Positions 36,220 to 49,658 are shown, numbered from the stretch's first letter. The stretch: 64,000 nucleotides of DNA from Sporolactobacillus sp. THM7-4 (GCF_004153165.1 NZ_SEMD01000015.1:1-64000); one strand, 5' to 3'. The notes: generated from the letters alone by a model not told the origin. Translations and numbers: made by a program.

Positions 36220-38109
36220 TCAGCCGATTTTTCGTGCCAGCTTTCCCTGTTCCAGATAAACAAGCAGAATAGAAATATCACTTGGATTGACACCGGAAAC
36301 ACGTGAAGCCTGTCCTACAGAAATCGGTTTAACTTCACTGAGTTTCTGACGCGCTTCAGTAGCCAGCCCATCAATCGCATCATAATCGAGATCATGGGGT
36401 ATCTTTTTCTTTTCCATTCTTTTCATTTTTTCAACTTGCTGAAGCTGTTTACTGATATATCCCTCATATTTTACCTGAATTTCAACTTGTTCGCCAACAT
36501 CATCAGGTACTTCACCATCATAAGGAAGTAAGCTGGCGATATCACGATAACTGAGTTCGGGGCGTTTCAGCAACCGGTCGGCTTTCATCGGTTCTTTAAG
36601 CGGTGCAGAGCCCCTTTCTTCAAGAAGTGCATCCACTTTTTTAGAAGGTTTGACGGACAGAGCCGCGAACCGCTGCCGTTCTTTTTCAATCATCTGTTTC
36701 TTGACAAGAAATCTCTGATAACGTTCTTCAGGAATCAGGCCGATCTCATGACCCAGTTCGGTCAGTCGAAGATCGGCATTATCGTGGCGAAGCAATAGAC
36801 GGTATTCAGCCCGGGAAGTCAGCAGCCGGTAAGGCTCATTTGTTCCTTTTGTCACCAGATCATCGATCAGGACGCCGATGTAAGCCTGTGATCGATCAAG
36901 GATAACCGGGTCTTTTCCGAGTGCTTTTCTCGCCGCATTAATTCCACCCATCAGACCCTGACCCGCCGCTTCTTCATATCCGGACGTTCCGTTAATCTGA
37001 CCGGCTGTAAAAAGTCCCTTGATTTTCTTTGTTTCAAGAGACGGCCACAGCTGAGTAGGCACGATCGCATCGTACTCAATGGCATAGCCGGGACGCATCA
37101 TTTCCGCGGTTTCTAATCCTGGAATGGTCGTAATCATCCGCCTTTGAATTTCTTCAGGCAGACTGGTTGAGAGGCCGTCCACATAAACTTCATTTGTCTC
37201 CCTGCCTTCCGGTTCAAGAAAAAGCTGATGACGATTTTTATCACTGAAACGGACGACTTTAGTTTCGATTGACGGACAATACCTCGGACCTGTCCCGACA
37301 ATGACTCCGGAGTAAATGGGTGATCGTCCAAGATTTTCATTAATAATTTCGTGTGTCAACGGACTCGTGTACGTCAGCCAGCAAGGAATCTGATCCTTTA
37401 TGAATTTCGTCGTATCATATGAGAAGGCAAGAGGTGCGTCATCACCAGGCTGAATCTCGGTCTTCGAGTAATCGATTGTCCTTCCGTTCACCCGGGGCGG
37501 CGTACCTGTTTTAAATCGAACAAGGTTAAATCCGAGTTTCTGAAGGTTATCAGATAATTTTACAGAGGCCTGCATATTGTTCGGGCCGCTTTCATACTGA
37601 AGTTCTCCAATGATGATTTTTCCCTTCAGGTAAACACCTGTCGTCAGTACGACCGATTTTGCCCGGTATTCCGCGCCTGTTGCAACAACGACCCCTTTAC
37701 AAACGCCGTTCTCAACAATCAGTTCTTCAACCATTCCCTGCCTCAGTGTCAGGTTTTCCGTATCTTCAATCGTTTTTTTCATTGCACGCTGATAAAGCTG
37801 TTTGTCTGCCTGAGCACGCAGGGCACGAACCGCAGGACCTTTCCTTGTGTTCAGCATCCTCATTTGAATATATGTTTTATCAATATTGTGTCCCATTTCT
37901 CCGCCAAGTGCATCGATCTCCCTGACGACAACGCCTTTAGCCGGTCCACCGACCGAAGGGTTGCATGGCATAAAAGCAATACCTTCGAGACTGATGGTCA
38001 ACATCAATGTTTTTGCACCCATTCGGGCCGCTGCAAGTCCCGCTTCGACACCGGCATGTCCGGCCCCGACAACGATCACATCATAAGTGCCGGCCTGATA
38101 TCTGTTCAT
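36220..38109 (-). CDS. mnmG: tRNA uridine-34 carboxymethylaminomethyl enzyme MnmG (GidA)
   Basis: 629 residues: FAD-binding [19 protein letters not shown] at the N-terminus, the MnmG signature [11 protein letters not shown], and a C-terminal MnmE-binding helical domain. With MnmE it installs cmnm5U at the wobble base. ATG 38109 has AAGGAGGAAT upstream; 71 bp after mnmE. Confidence 0.98.
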   Translation of the reverse strand: MNRYQAGTYDVIVVGAGHAGVEAGLAAARMGAKTLMLTISLEGIAFMPCNPSVGGPAKGVVVREIDALGGEMGHNIDKTYIQMRMLNTRKGPAVRALRAQADKQLYQRAMKKTIEDTENLTLRQGMVEELIVENGVCKGVVVATGAEYRAKSVVLTTGVYLKGKIIIGELQYESGPNNMQASVKLSDNLQKLGFNLVRFKTGTPPRVNGRTIDYSKTEIQPGDDAPLAFSYDTTKFIKDQIPCWLTYTSPLTHEIINENLGRSPIYSGVIVGTGPRYCPSIETKVVRFSDKNRHQLFLEPEGRETNEVYVDGLSTSLPEEIQRRMITTIPGLETAEMMRPGYAIEYDAIVPTQLWPSLETKKIKGLFTAGQINGTSGYEEAAGQGLMGGINAARKALGKDPVILDRSQAYIGVLIDDLVTKGTNEPYRLLTSRAEYRLLLRHDNADLRLTELGHEIGLIPEERYQRFLVKKQMIEKERQRFAALSVKPSKKVDALLEERGSAPLKEPMKADRLLKRPELSYRDIASLLPYDGEVPDDVGEQVEIQVKYEGYISKQLQQVEKMKRMEKKKIPHDLDYDAIDGLATEARQKLSEVKPISVGQASRVSGVNPSDISILLVYLEQGKLARKIG

Positions 38110-38180
38110 TCAGATTCCTCCTTTATTTTGTATTTCAAAATTTTTTTATTTTAACCTCGCAGTTTGTCCTTAACCGGCAA

Positions 38181-39560
38181 TTATTTTCCAAGACAAAATT
38201 TGGAAAAGAGCTCGTTAATCAAACTATCCGAGACTGTATCGCCAACAATTTCACCGAGAATATCCCACGTTCGCTTAATGTCGATCTGAGCCATATCTAC
38301 AGGCAGTCCATGCTCAGCAGCTGAGATCGCATCACTGAGAGCCGATTTTGCCTGCTTCAGAAGCGCAAGATGCCGGGTATTCGAGACATACGTCTCGTCA
38401 TTCAACGTCGCACCATGATCAAAGAAAAGGGACGCGATCGTCTGTTCCAAATTTTTTATTCCTTCTTCTTTCAGGAGTGAAAGCTGAATCACCGGATTTT
38501 CGGACGCCAGTGCACGGACTTCGTCCAGATCAAGCTGTCCCGGCAAATCCGTTTTATTTAACACGACAATAGAAGGAATGCCGCGGGTTGCTTCAAAAAG
38601 ACTGCGATCCTCATCCGTTAATTTCTCGTTATAATTCAGAAGAAGAAGGACAAGGTCAGCTGTTTTTAAAACCCTTCTTGAGCGCTCCACACCAATTTTC
38701 TCTACAACGTCTTCAGTATCTCTTATTCCTGCCGTATCGACAAGCTTGAGCGGAACCCCGTCGACATTCACGTACTCCTCGATCACATCTCGAGTCGTTC
38801 CGGGCACATCCGTGACAATGGCCTTATTCTCATGAGCAAGATAATTTAACAAAGAAGATTTTCCAACATTTGGCCGCCCGACAATGACGGTAGAAAGTCC
38901 CTCGCGCAGAATCTTGCCCTGCTTTGCAGTCGACAGAAGCTGATCCAGCCGCCTGCTGACCACCAAAGCCTTATCGAGCAGCAAACGGTTCGTTACGACT
39001 TCGGCATCATCATATTCCGGGTAATCAATATTGACTTCAACAGCGGCAAGTATATCCAGAAGTTCTTTTCTTAAATCACGGACAAGCTTCGACAGCCTTC
39101 CTTCCATCTGGCTCATTGCTGCCGTCATCGCACGATCTGTCTTTGCCCGAATTAAATCCATGACAGCTTCCGCCTGTGAAAGATCAATTCTTCCATTTAA
39201 AAAAGCCCGTTTGGTAAACTCACCGGGCTCGGCGAGGCGAACATCCTGATCCAGAATTAACGACAGTACTTTGTTCACACTGACTAATCCACCGTGACAG
39301 TTAATTTCTACAACATCTTCACGTGTAAAGGTTTTTGGTTTTCTCATCACTGAGACCATGACTTCTTCGATCACCTGGTCTGTCTCGGGATCCAGGATCT
39401 TCCCATAATGAATCGTATGACTCTTCACTTTTGCCAGCGAATGTGATCCTCTGAATACCCGATCAGCTGCCTGTATGGCTTCCGGCCCGCTGAGACGGAC
39501 AATACTGATTGCTCCCTCCCCGATGGGGGTAGAAACAGCTGCAATTGTATCATAATCCAA
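38181..39560 (-). CDS. mnmE: tRNA modification GTPase MnmE (TrmE)
   Basis: 459 residues, same as B. subtilis. N-terminal folate-binding domain ([22 protein letters not shown]), central G domain with [20 protein letters not shown] and NKTD, and the terminal FCLGK with the catalytic Cys. Start TTG 39560 has GGAAGGGAGTG upstream; the TTG at 39584 is in frame but lies on the wrong side of that RBS. Confidence 0.97.
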   Translation of the reverse strand: MDYDTIAAVSTPIGEGAISIVRLSGPEAIQAADRVFRGSHSLAKVKSHTIHYGKILDPETDQVIEEVMVSVMRKPKTFTREDVVEINCHGGLVSVNKVLSLILDQDVRLAEPGEFTKRAFLNGRIDLSQAEAVMDLIRAKTDRAMTAAMSQMEGRLSKLVRDLRKELLDILAAVEVNIDYPEYDDAEVVTNRLLLDKALVVSRRLDQLLSTAKQGKILREGLSTVIVGRPNVGKSSLLNYLAHENKAIVTDVPGTTRDVIEEYVNVDGVPLKLVDTAGIRDTEDVVEKIGVERSRRVLKTADLVLLLLNYNEKLTDEDRSLFEATRGIPSIVVLNKTDLPGQLDLDEVRALASENPVIQLSLLKEEGIKNLEQTIASLFFDHGATLNDETYVSNTRHLALLKQAKSALSDAISAAEHGLPVDMAQIDIKRTWDILGEIVGDTVSDSLINELFSKFCLGK

Positions 39561-39952
39561 TTTTATCACTCCCTTCCTGGCCAATTCCTGATAAATCTAT
39601 TCTACCTTCCTCTTAACACACTGCTTATCATTCGGAGATGAAACAGATCGTACGCAGTGCTTCGGATATAGCCCTTTAAAAGGAAGGCCATTTTCTGCAC
39701 TCTATATCATCAATCAAATAAATTTCTCATTTATTACAGCTTTTTTGTCTCTAACTCAACAGATTAACATATTTTTTTTTTTATATAAAGAAGAAAAACA
39801 ATCCACATGTGGATAACTGTAAAAGTTTTTAAATATCCACATGTTCTTCATTGGCCAAAGTTTACGTCATGATTATCCCAACCAGGCCATGAGGTGACAG
39901 CCGATCGTGAGTTTTTACTCACAGGAACAACCGGCCGCAACTCTTTTTTTGT
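39561..39952. other. Gene-free mnmE-jag spacer with DnaA-box-like sites
   Basis: No coding signal. It has one perfect DnaA box (TGTGGATAA, 39808-39816, minus) and an 8/9 match (39833-39841), near an AT-rich tract at about 39760-39786. The mnmE promoter must lie here. Confidence 0.5.
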
Positions 39953-39982
39953 GAAAAAAAAAAGCGCACATCTGTGTGCACG
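39953..39982 (-). terminator. Intrinsic terminator of the rpmH-rnpA-yidC-jag operon
   Basis: GTGCACA / TGTGCGC hairpin with one wobble and a run of ten T on the minus strand (A run 39953-39963). Confidence 0.85.
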
Positions 39983-40017
39983 ATTCAAAACATATTTATT
40001 GCATCAGAATCCGGGAA

Positions 40018-40641
40018 TTAACGTGATCTGGGTACAACCGTTACGTACCGGTTCGGCTCTTCTCCAAAGGAATGCGTTTCTATTTCCTTATGCCCGGAAA
40101 GTTCAGAATGAATGATTTTCCGTTCAAACGAAGGCATTGGTTTGAATCGATAAGGCTTCCCTGTTGCTGCCACTTTCCCTGCAATCCGTTCAGCAAGAGC
40201 AGCCAGCGATTTTTTTCTGATTGATCGATAGTTTTCCGCATCAATCATGAGTCTCATTCGATGGTCAGCGTTTTTATTAATCACAAGGTTTGCGAGAAAC
40301 TGTAAGGCATTTAACGTTTTTCCATGAGTTCCAATCAGTTTGGAAGCGTCCTGTCCGACAAACTGACAATAACAAACCCGATCATTTTTCTCTTTGATTT
40401 GAATATGGGCTGAGAGACACATCTTATTCACAATGTTTTTAAGATATTCGATTCCCGTATCAATTGCGGTTTTGTTCAAAGTCACGCGGACAAGCGCTTT
40501 TTTTGCGCCAATGCCGAGAAATCCCCTTCTTGGCTGTTCAATAACTTTTATTTCAACCTGATCAATTGTTGCATTCAATTCTTCGAGGGCTGATGATATG
40601 GCGGCTGACACCGTCTTTCCATATTTAGTGACTTCCCTCAC
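40018..40641 (-). CDS. jag: Jag/KhpB RNA-binding protein
   Basis: 207 residues: Jag-N domain (about 1-50, with RRGFLGIGAKKA), a KH domain about 90-150 (FVGQDASKLIGTHGKTLNALQFLANLV) and an R3H domain. It binds RNA with KhpA and affects wall synthesis and sporulation. Start GTG 40641 overlaps the yidC stop by four bases (GTGA). Confidence 0.95.
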   Translation of the reverse strand: MREVTKYGKTVSAAISSALEELNATIDQVEIKVIEQPRRGFLGIGAKKALVRVTLNKTAIDTGIEYLKNIVNKMCLSAHIQIKEKNDRVCYCQFVGQDASKLIGTHGKTLNALQFLANLVINKNADHRMRLMIDAENYRSIRKKSLAALAERIAGKVAATGKPYRFKPMPSFERKIIHSELSGHKEIETHSFGEEPNRYVTVVPRSR

Positions 40642-41417
40642 CTTTTCCTTGCGCCTCCCGTATCTGCCTTCTCTTTTCCGTCGTCCTTCTTTTCATAGAT
40701 AATATAAGTCTGGAAGATCATAAAAATGTTACCGACAACCCAGTACAAGGCCAGAGCGGAAGGAAAAGCAACGGCCATGAAGGCAATCATGACTGGAAAG
40801 ACATACATCATCATGGCCATCTGCGGATTTGTATTCCCTATACGGCCCATCATGATTTTTTGCTGAAGAAATGTTGTCAGCGCGGCCAGAATCGGCAAGA
40901 TATAATAGGGATCCGGTGAACCAAGCTGAAACCAGAGAAATGACTGGGTTTTTATTTCTTTTGTCCGCATGATTGCCTGATAAAAGGCGAACAGTATAGG
41001 CATCTGAATCAAAATCGGCAAACAACCGGCCAGCGGATTGACGTGTTCCTCCTGAAAGAGCTTCATCTGCTCTTCCTGAAGCTTTTTCATTGTCTTCTGA
41101 TCCTTTGAGCTGTATTTTTCCTGCAGGGCCTTTATCCTCGGCTGCAATTCCTGCATCGCCTTCGAACTTTTGACCTGCTTCGCCATAAGCGGAAGTAAAA
41201 CAAGCCGGACAATCAGCGTAGCAACGATGATTGACATCCCGTAACTGTTCCCGAACAGATGAGCCATATAAATAATAAATTCCGAGAGCGGATAAACGAA
41301 ATAATGACTCCAGATTCCGGGACTTTGTTGATTAATCGGCTGGTTGATATTTGAACAGCCCGTCAGTAAAGCAATCAGCACGATTAAAAGACTCACAACA
41401 GCAATTTTTCTACGCAA
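40638..41417 (-). CDS. yidC: Membrane protein insertase YidC (SpoIIIJ/OxaA)
   Basis: 259 residues. Lipoprotein signal with lipobox LLTGC (Cys21), then five transmembrane helices with the groove Arg in LIVRLVLLPLMAKQ, the cytoplasmic helical hairpin KYSSKDQKTMKKLQEEQ and a basic tail. Inserts proteins into the membrane, and SpoIIIJ is needed in the forespore of Bacillus. In the conserved rnpA-yidD-yidC-jag operon. Confidence 0.97.
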   Translation of the reverse strand: MRRKIAVVSLLIVLIALLTGCSNINQPINQQSPGIWSHYFVYPLSEFIIYMAHLFGNSYGMSIIVATLIVRLVLLPLMAKQVKSSKAMQELQPRIKALQEKYSSKDQKTMKKLQEEQMKLFQEEHVNPLAGCLPILIQMPILFAFYQAIMRTKEIKTQSFLWFQLGSPDPYYILPILAALTTFLQQKIMMGRIGNTNPQMAMMMYVFPVMIAFMAVAFPSALALYWVVGNIFMIFQTYIIYEKKDDGKEKADTGGARKR

Positions 41418-41450
41418 AACGTTACCTCCTCGATCGGTCCGAACGATGTA

Positions 41451-41696
41451 TTAATGATGAATCCTTTTCTTAAAAAAACTATATTTCTCCGGAACAGGAT
41501 CAACCCCCCCCGGATGAAAAGGCTGACATTTCAGTAAACGCCTGATGGTGAGCCATCCTCCCTTAATCGCCCCGAACCGGGTCAGCGCCTCAACGGCATA
41601 CTGTGAACACGTAGGATAGAAGCGACATCTGGGGGGCAGGAAAGGTGAAATAAACCGCTGGTAGATACGGATCAAAAGGATAAAAAAATAGTTCAT
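41451..41696 (-). CDS. yidD: Membrane protein insertion efficiency factor YidD
   Basis: 81 residues with the family motif [20 protein letters not shown] and [21 protein letters not shown] small amphipathic protein that assists YidC. It overlaps nothing; it is 12 bases after rnpA. Confidence 0.96.
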   Translation of the reverse strand: MNYFFILLIRIYQRFISPFLPPRCRFYPTCSQYAVEALTRFGAIKGGWLTIRRLLKCQPFHPGGVDPVPEKYSFFKKRIHH

Positions 41697-41708
41697 TATC
41701 CAACACCT

Positions 41709-42056
41709 CTACTTATCCGTCCGTACACCTGCTTTTTTTAAAACGTGAAGCAGGCTTGCCCGCATCTCCTGATAAGTCATCGTTCGTACCGGGCGACGCG
41801 AGATAATGATATAGTCATACCCAATCTCCAGCTTGTCCGAAATTTCCCGAAAGATTTCCTTAATGAACCGCTTGATATGGTTTCGCATGACAGCATTCCC
41901 CATCTTCTTGCTTACAGACAGCCCGAGACGCGAAAAAGGCTGATCCGGCTGTTTGTACACATAAACAACAAATTGCCTGTTAGCATAGGATTTTCCCTGA
42001 TTAAAAACAACCTGAAAATCTTTATTTTTTTTTAATCTCTTTATCATCATATTCAT
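41709..42056 (-). CDS. rnpA: Ribonuclease P protein component
   Basis: 115 residues with the RNR motif-type sequence NAVMRNHIKRFIKEIFRE and a Phe/Lys-rich N-terminal cleft (KNKDFQVVFNQGKSY). Protein cofactor that matures tRNA 5' ends. Start ATG 42056 with GGAGGGAC upstream. Confidence 0.96.
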   Translation of the reverse strand: MNMMIKRLKKNKDFQVVFNQGKSYANRQFVVYVYKQPDQPFSRLGLSVSKKMGNAVMRNHIKRFIKEIFREISDKLEIGYDYIIISRRPVRTMTYQEMRASLLHVLKKAGVRTDK

Positions 42057-42235
42057 CTTGTCCCTCCATACGGGACACACTTATTTTCATTCATCGTACC
42101 ATTTTTTGTGTACAGAAAAAACAGATTCAAAAAAAAAGATAAAGAAAACTTGGCGAACCAGGGTTCCAGCGCCCGGCAGTGCCAGGGTTCCTTTTTATAC
42201 TTTATCATTGCTACTGAATTTTAATCCTTCCAATA

Positions 42236-42265
42236 GAAAAAAAGCCACTGTAAATCACACAGTGG
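42236..42265 (-). terminator. Hairpin terminator just after rpmH
   Basis: CCACTGT / ACAGTGG arms (42245-42251, 42259-42265) and a T run. It stands between rpmH and rnpA and so limits read-through. Confidence 0.82.
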
Positions 42266-42267
42266 TC

Positions 42268-42402
42268 TTATGCTGACAATACCTTTCTTCCTTTGCGGCG
42301 CCGGTTCGCCAGCACCTTGCGGCCATTTGCCGTAGCCATTCTTGCCCGGAAGCCATGTACCTTTTTTCTTCTCCGTTTATTAGGTTGGTAAGTTCGTTTC
42401 AA
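42268..42402 (-). CDS. rpmH: 50S ribosomal protein L34
   Basis: 44 residues: [20 protein letters not shown] then [21 protein letters not shown] and SA, the complete L34 sequence, including the terminal SA. It starts with TTG 42402 behind AAGGAGGTG. The gene marks the left border of oriC. Confidence 0.97.
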   Translation of the reverse strand: MKRTYQPNKRRRKKVHGFRARMATANGRKVLANRRRKGRKVLSA

Positions 42403-42897
42403 TTGGTTTGCACCTCCTTGTCTTTCCAGAAAACCAGTCCGGTTAATTATAATGACTGTAAGCTAAATTGTCAAACCATCTGCCGGATGCGGTTGGCAAA
42501 AATTTTTATTCACCCTGCATGTGGATAATATTTTTTGTCCAATCGATTTTTTCCACCACTTATCGACAAGATCCCAACAAATTCTCAGTCTGTGGATGAT
42601 TTTTCTGTGCATAACTTATCCACTGTGGATAACATACATCCGGCATTGCTTTGGCTGTGGTTTTTTGATATGATCATTGTGCTTAATTTATAAAAACAAA
42701 GGATTTTATAAAAAGTTTTCAACAGGTTGTGGATAAAATTGTGGACACTTGTAAACATCCGTTCCTTTTTTTATCCACATTTTGTGGTTGATGTTGATAG
42801 CTCGATATTTTTCGACAAGCTCAACCTGTTTTCTTTTTATCCCTTGTGGATAACTATATGATGCGCGAAAATATTGATCAGGGAGGGTCGCCTTGCA
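42403..42897. promoter_or_regulatory. oriC: oriC, part upstream of dnaA (DnaA-box region)
   Basis: About 495 bp without a gene, with perfect TTATNCACA boxes at 42520-42528, 42606-42614, 42624-42632, 42728-42736 and 42845-42853 (minus) and 42771-42779 (plus). Near matches at 42560-42568, 42591-42599 and 42616-42624. The layout mirrors the incA/incB half of the bipartite B. subtilis origin, and it also holds the autoregulated dnaA promoter. Confidence 0.93.
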
Positions 42898-44331
42898 TTG
42901 GACAATCTTCAAGATGTTTGGAACCAGGCACTCACCGTTATAAAGAAGAGGCTGAGCAAACCCAGCTTTGAAACATGGCTTAAAGAGACCAGGGCTCAGA
43001 CGATAAATGGACAGACGATGATTATCAGTGTACCTAACGAATTTTCACGCGACTGGCTGGAGGATCATTACTCCAGGCTGATCTCCGAAATCCTTCATGA
43101 TATTACGGGCGTTTACTACAATGTCCGGTTCGTCATCCCCCAAAAAAAGTCCAGTGGGGCTGGAAAACAAAGCCAGTCAAAGAAAAGAAAGAGTGATCCC
43201 ATGGATTTCAGTACGTCAAATGGCCGTTCAGACCATTTACATTTATCCGGTATGAGCCAGGCGAATAACAGAAGTATTGAAGAGTTGAACAACAGCATGC
43301 TTAACTCTAAAAACACTTTTGAAACATTTGTTATTGGTTCAGGAAACCGGTTTGCTCATGCCGCTTCACTTGCTGTTGCCGAAGCGCCTGCTAAAGCCTA
43401 TAATCCGCTGTTTATCTATGGCGGTGTCGGACTCGGAAAAACGCACCTGATGCATGCTATCGGTCATTATGTTATCGAGCATAATCCGGCAGCCCGGGTT
43501 GTCTATCTGTCGTCGGAAAAATTTACGAATGAATTTATCAACTCAATCCGTGACAATAAAACCGTCGAATTCCGGAACAAATACCGCAATGTCGATGTGC
43601 TTCTCATTGATGATATTCAGTTTCTTGCCGGAAAAGAACAGACACAGGAAGAATTTTTTCATACCTTTAACACACTTCATGAAGAATATAAGCAAATTGT
43701 TATCTCAAGCGACAGACCACCAAAAGAAATACCTACACTCGAAGATCGGTTACGATCACGTTTTGAATGGGGACTGATTACGGATATTACTCCCCCAGAT
43801 CTCGAAACACGGATCGCAATCCTTCGTAAAAAAGCCAGGGCGGAGGGTCTTGATATTCCTAATGAAGTGATGATCTATATTGCCAATCAAATCGATACAA
43901 ATATCCGAGAACTGGAAGGCGCGCTGATCCGTGTGATTGCTTTTTCATCTTTAATTAACCAGGACATCAATGTTGATCTGGCGGCCGAAGCGCTGAAAGA
44001 CATTATACCGTCTTCAAAACCGAAGACGATCACGATCCAGGATATCCAAATGATTGTCGGGAATGAGTACAGCATAAAGATGGAAGACTTCATCGCTAAA
44101 AAAAGAACCAAATCCATTGCTTTTCCAAGGCAGATTGCGATGTATCTCGCGCGGGAACTGACTGATTATTCCCTGCCCAAAATTGGTGAAGAGTTTGGCG
44201 GCCGTGATCACACAACTGTCATTCATGCGCACGAAAAAATAACGAAACTTCTCTCTGCTGATCGCGAACTGCAAAAAAAAATAAACAGCATTATCGATCG
44301 CCTGAAAGCACCGATTAAAATGCAGCCATAA
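42898..44331 (+). CDS. dnaA: Replication initiator DnaA
   Basis: 477 residues: domain I (about 1-85, [21 protein letters not shown]), a variable linker, AAA+ domain with Walker [16 protein letters not shown] and Walker B LLIDDIQF, and domain IV with [18 protein letters not shown] 42898 after GGGAGGG (10-base spacing) gives an N-terminus like B. subtilis DnaA; the frame opens further at TTG 42874, before the RBS. It is flanked by DnaA-box clusters on both sides. Confidence 0.98.
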   Translation: MDNLQDVWNQALTVIKKRLSKPSFETWLKETRAQTINGQTMIISVPNEFSRDWLEDHYSRLISEILHDITGVYYNVRFVIPQKKSSGAGKQSQSKKRKSDPMDFSTSNGRSDHLHLSGMSQANNRSIEELNNSMLNSKNTFETFVIGSGNRFAHAASLAVAEAPAKAYNPLFIYGGVGLGKTHLMHAIGHYVIEHNPAARVVYLSSEKFTNEFINSIRDNKTVEFRNKYRNVDVLLIDDIQFLAGKEQTQEEFFHTFNTLHEEYKQIVISSDRPPKEIPTLEDRLRSRFEWGLITDITPPDLETRIAILRKKARAEGLDIPNEVMIYIANQIDTNIRELEGALIRVIAFSSLINQDINVDLAAEALKDIIPSSKPKTITIQDIQMIVGNEYSIKMEDFIAKKRTKSIAFPRQIAMYLARELTDYSLPKIGEEFGGRDHTTVIHAHEKITKLLSADRELQKKINSIIDRLKAPIKMQP

Positions 44332-44423
44332 TCCCTGAGAAAATTAATGTCTTTTTCCAGGATACGTTCAGGTTGAGACATTCTAATATGTAATTTCTTC
44401 CTTTCCCGGAACCTGATCAATGC

Positions 44424-44464
44424 ACAGGGGTGTGCATAATTATTTTGCACACCCCCTGTTTTAT
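44424..44464 (+). terminator. Hairpin terminator after dnaA
   Basis: ACAGGGGTGTGCA / TGCACACCCCCTGT arms and a TTTTATT tail. It runs into the first DnaA box of the downstream oriC part. Confidence 0.8.
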
Positions 44465-44591
44465 TCACAGTTTATAAACATGTGGATAACCCTGAATATC
44501 TAAGTTTTAACGGGTTATCCACATGTTCACAGCCACTATTACTGTTACGACTATTTTTTAATTATTAATATATATATTGGGGGCAAGAATC
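44461..44591. promoter_or_regulatory. oriC: oriC, dnaA-dnaN part (DnaA boxes and AT-rich unwinding region)
   Basis: Three perfect boxes: TTATTCACA 44461-44469 (plus), TGTGGATAA 44481-44489 (minus) and TTATCCACA 44515-44523 (plus). They are followed by an AT-rich run (about 44550-44576) as the likely unwinding element. This matches the incC half of a bipartite Bacillus-type oriC. Confidence 0.9.
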
Positions 44592-45770
44592 ATGCAAGAG
44601 ATGGACACAAATCAGAACATTCCGCTTGCAATGAAATTCAACTTGGAAAAAGATAAACTTGCAGATGCGGTAAACCGTGTTATGAAAGCTGTATCATCCC
44701 GGACAACCATTCCTATATTAACGGGCATCAAAGTTACAGCAGGTCTTGATGGGATTACACTGACCGGGAGTAATTCCGACATCTCAATTAAATCTTTTAT
44801 TCCACTTGAAGAAAACGGCAATGAAAATGCCAGAATTGAAGCTGCGGGAAATATTGTTCTGCCTTCTCGTCTTTTTTCAGAACTGGTTCGAAAACTCCCG
44901 GATAATCGAGTAGACATAGAAGTAGACAGCCGGTTGATTGCCAGAATTACTTCAGGCAGCACCGAATTCACCATTAACGGACTGGATCCCGAAGAATATC
45001 CGAACCTTCCTGTTATTGATGAAAAGGACCTGGTCAGTATCAGGAAGGATCTGCTAAAAGATCTGATTAAACAAACGGTCTACGCTGTTTCTGTCTCTGA
45101 AACCCGTCCAGTATTAACGGGTGTCAAGTGGACAATTCAAAACGGCAGGCTCGACTGTGTTGCAACCGACAGTCATCGGCTCTCCCAAAGATCCGTACCT
45201 GTTGAATCCGGAAGCGATGCCGATCTGCAAACCGTTGTTATTCCGGGTTCAAGTTTAAACGAACTATCAAAAATTCTTGACGATGATAACGAAGAATTGA
45301 TCGATATGATCTTTTCTCAGAATCAGGTCCTGTTCAGGACCCGCTATGTCCAGTTCTTCTCAAGGCTTCTGGATGGAAACTATCCGGATACGAGCCGCCT
45401 GATACCAACCGACAGCAAAACAACGATAACACTGCCTACTAAAGCGCTTTATCACGCGATCGAACGCGCCTCGCTTCTTGCAAAAGAAGAACGGAACAAT
45501 GTCGTTAAATTGAGAACAGAGGGATCGAAGGTCGAAATATCGTCACAGTCTCCTGAACTTGGGCGGGTGTTTGAGACACTCATGGCAGACGAACTTGAAG
45601 GTGAAGAATTGCGTATTTCCTTCAGCGCTAAATTCATGATGGACGCACTCAGCAAGATCGATGCGCAGAATGTCAGGGTGTATTTTACAGGTCCGATGCG
45701 TCCTTTTATTATCCGACCGATTGGTGATGACGGCATTTTGATGCTGATTCTTCCGATCAGAACATTTTAA
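44592..45770 (+). CDS. dnaN: DNA polymerase III beta sliding clamp
   Basis: About 392 residues, three clamp folds (KAVSSRTTIPILTGIKV at the first). The C-terminus (MLILPIRTF) fits the family. It is about 13 residues longer at the N-terminus than B. subtilis DnaN: ATG 44592 has a weak RBS (GGGGGCAAG) and the family start MKF lies at 44631 with no RBS at all. I keep 44592. Confidence 0.95.
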   Translation: MQEMDTNQNIPLAMKFNLEKDKLADAVNRVMKAVSSRTTIPILTGIKVTAGLDGITLTGSNSDISIKSFIPLEENGNENARIEAAGNIVLPSRLFSELVRKLPDNRVDIEVDSRLIARITSGSTEFTINGLDPEEYPNLPVIDEKDLVSIRKDLLKDLIKQTVYAVSVSETRPVLTGVKWTIQNGRLDCVATDSHRLSQRSVPVESGSDADLQTVVIPGSSLNELSKILDDDNEELIDMIFSQNQVLFRTRYVQFFSRLLDGNYPDTSRLIPTDSKTTITLPTKALYHAIERASLLAKEERNNVVKLRTEGSKVEISSQSPELGRVFETLMADELEGEELRISFSAKFMMDALSKIDAQNVRVYFTGPMRPFIIRPIGDDGILMLILPIRTF

Positions 45771-45814
45771 ACAATGGAACAGGTCGCACGTTGTGATGAA
45801 AAGAGGCGGAAAAA

Positions 45815-46036
45815 ATGAATCATGTAAAATTGAATCAAGGTGAAGAGTATATGACTCTTGGCCAGTTTCTGAAATTAACGGGAACCATTCATACAGGCGG
45901 CGAAGCAAAAGTGTTTCTGATGAATACTGAAGTTTATGTGAACGGTGAACGGGATATTCGCCGTGGGAAAAAATTACGCCCAGGTGATCACATAAAAATC
46001 GGGGAAAAAGAAGAGTATGTTATCAGCCAGTCATAG
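45815..46036 (+). CDS. yaaA: S4-domain RNA-binding protein YaaA
   Basis: 73 residues, a single S4-type domain (MTLGQFLKLTGTIHTGGEAK...VNGERDIRRGKKLRPGD). In B. subtilis, YaaA lies between dnaN and recF and is a ribosome-assembly-linked RNA-binding protein. Coding region begins ATG 45815 and ends 14 bases before recF. Confidence 0.95.
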   Translation: MNHVKLNQGEEYMTLGQFLKLTGTIHTGGEAKVFLMNTEVYVNGERDIRRGKKLRPGDHIKIGEKEEYVISQS

Positions 46037-46049
46037 GGGGCTCCCCAAT

Positions 46050-47174
46050 TTGAAACTCAAATCCATTGAATTAACGAATTTTAGAAACTACGACAGCCTT
46101 TCTTTGTCCTTCTCGGATTCGGTCAATGTTTTTCTTGGGGAAAACGCTCAGGGGAAGACGAATCTTCTGGAAGCGATTTACGTTCTGGCGATCGCTAAAT
46201 CAGCCAGAACTTCGCATGATAAAGATTTAATCAAATGGGATTCGGATTATGGTAAAATAAAAGGTAGATTATTCAGGCATGGCGATACAACACCGCTGGA
46301 ACTGATCATTTCAGGAAAGGGAAAAAAGGCTAAGGCTAATCATCTTGAGAAACGGAAGCTGAGCGAGTATGTAGGACTGTGCAATGTGGTCATGTTTGCG
46401 CCGGAAGACCTTTTACTGGTTAAGGGCAGTCCCGCTGGACGGAGAAGGTTTATTGATATAGAGATGGGCCAGATCGCCCCTGTTTATATTCACGATCTGG
46501 CCGAATATCAGAAAGTGCTTCAGCAAAGAAATGCTCTCTTACGGGACTATTCAAAAAGGCCGGCGGGTCTTGAACCGCTGCTCGACATTCTGACGGAGAA
46601 ATTAATTCAGCTTGCTTCAGAAATTGTTTTTCGCAGATTAAAGTTTGTTCTACAGCTAAACGAACAGGCTGGTCCTATCCATTCCGAAATCAGCAACAAG
46701 CGTGAAAAATTATCTGTCGTTTACCAGTTTGGCCATAGCCACGTATTAGATGGCAGCGAACGGTCAAAAATAGAAAAGTCCTATGAAAGTGACTACAAAC
46801 GGGTAAGATCGCGTGAAATTGAACGGGGAACGACACTGATCGGTCCTCACCGCGACGATCTTAAATTTTTTGTCAATGACCGCGATGTCCAAACCTTCGG
46901 CTCTCAGGGACAGCAGAGAACGGCAGCCCTGGCGGTAAAACTTGCGGAGATTGAATTAATCAGGCATGAAGTGGGCGAATACCCGCTTCTTCTTTTGGAT
47001 GACGTACTGAGTGAACTGGATGATATCAGAAAGACACACTTGCTTGAGGTATTCAAAGAGAAGGTGCAGACTTTTGTAACGACAACATCAATAGACGGAC
47101 TGGATCACAGGCTGCTGGAGCGGGCGACCCTTTATCAAATCCATCAGGGAAAAGTAGAATCTTTGAAAGCATAA
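46050..47174 (+). CDS. recF: Recombination protein RecF
   Basis: 374 residues: Walker A GENAQGKTNLLEAIY, ABC-type signature SQGQQRTAALAVKLAE and Walker B LLLLDDVLSELD. ATP-dependent loader of RecA at gaps. Start TTG 46050 after AGGGGG; a longer frame starting inside yaaA is not supported. Last gene of dnaA-dnaN-yaaA-recF in Bacillus order. Confidence 0.96.
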   Translation: MKLKSIELTNFRNYDSLSLSFSDSVNVFLGENAQGKTNLLEAIYVLAIAKSARTSHDKDLIKWDSDYGKIKGRLFRHGDTTPLELIISGKGKKAKANHLEKRKLSEYVGLCNVVMFAPEDLLLVKGSPAGRRRFIDIEMGQIAPVYIHDLAEYQKVLQQRNALLRDYSKRPAGLEPLLDILTEKLIQLASEIVFRRLKFVLQLNEQAGPIHSEISNKREKLSVVYQFGHSHVLDGSERSKIEKSYESDYKRVRSREIERGTTLIGPHRDDLKFFVNDRDVQTFGSQGQQRTAALAVKLAEIELIRHEVGEYPLLLLDDVLSELDDIRKTHLLEVFKEKVQTFVTTTSIDGLDHRLLERATLYQIHQGKVESLKA

Positions 47175-49575
<2,401 letters not shown>

Positions 49576-49658
49576 AAAGAAGAGAAGAACCAATTATTGC
49601 CAGCCGGTTTCTTAAAATTATAGATACAGTACGATCTTATTAAGGGAGGAGTATTAAA

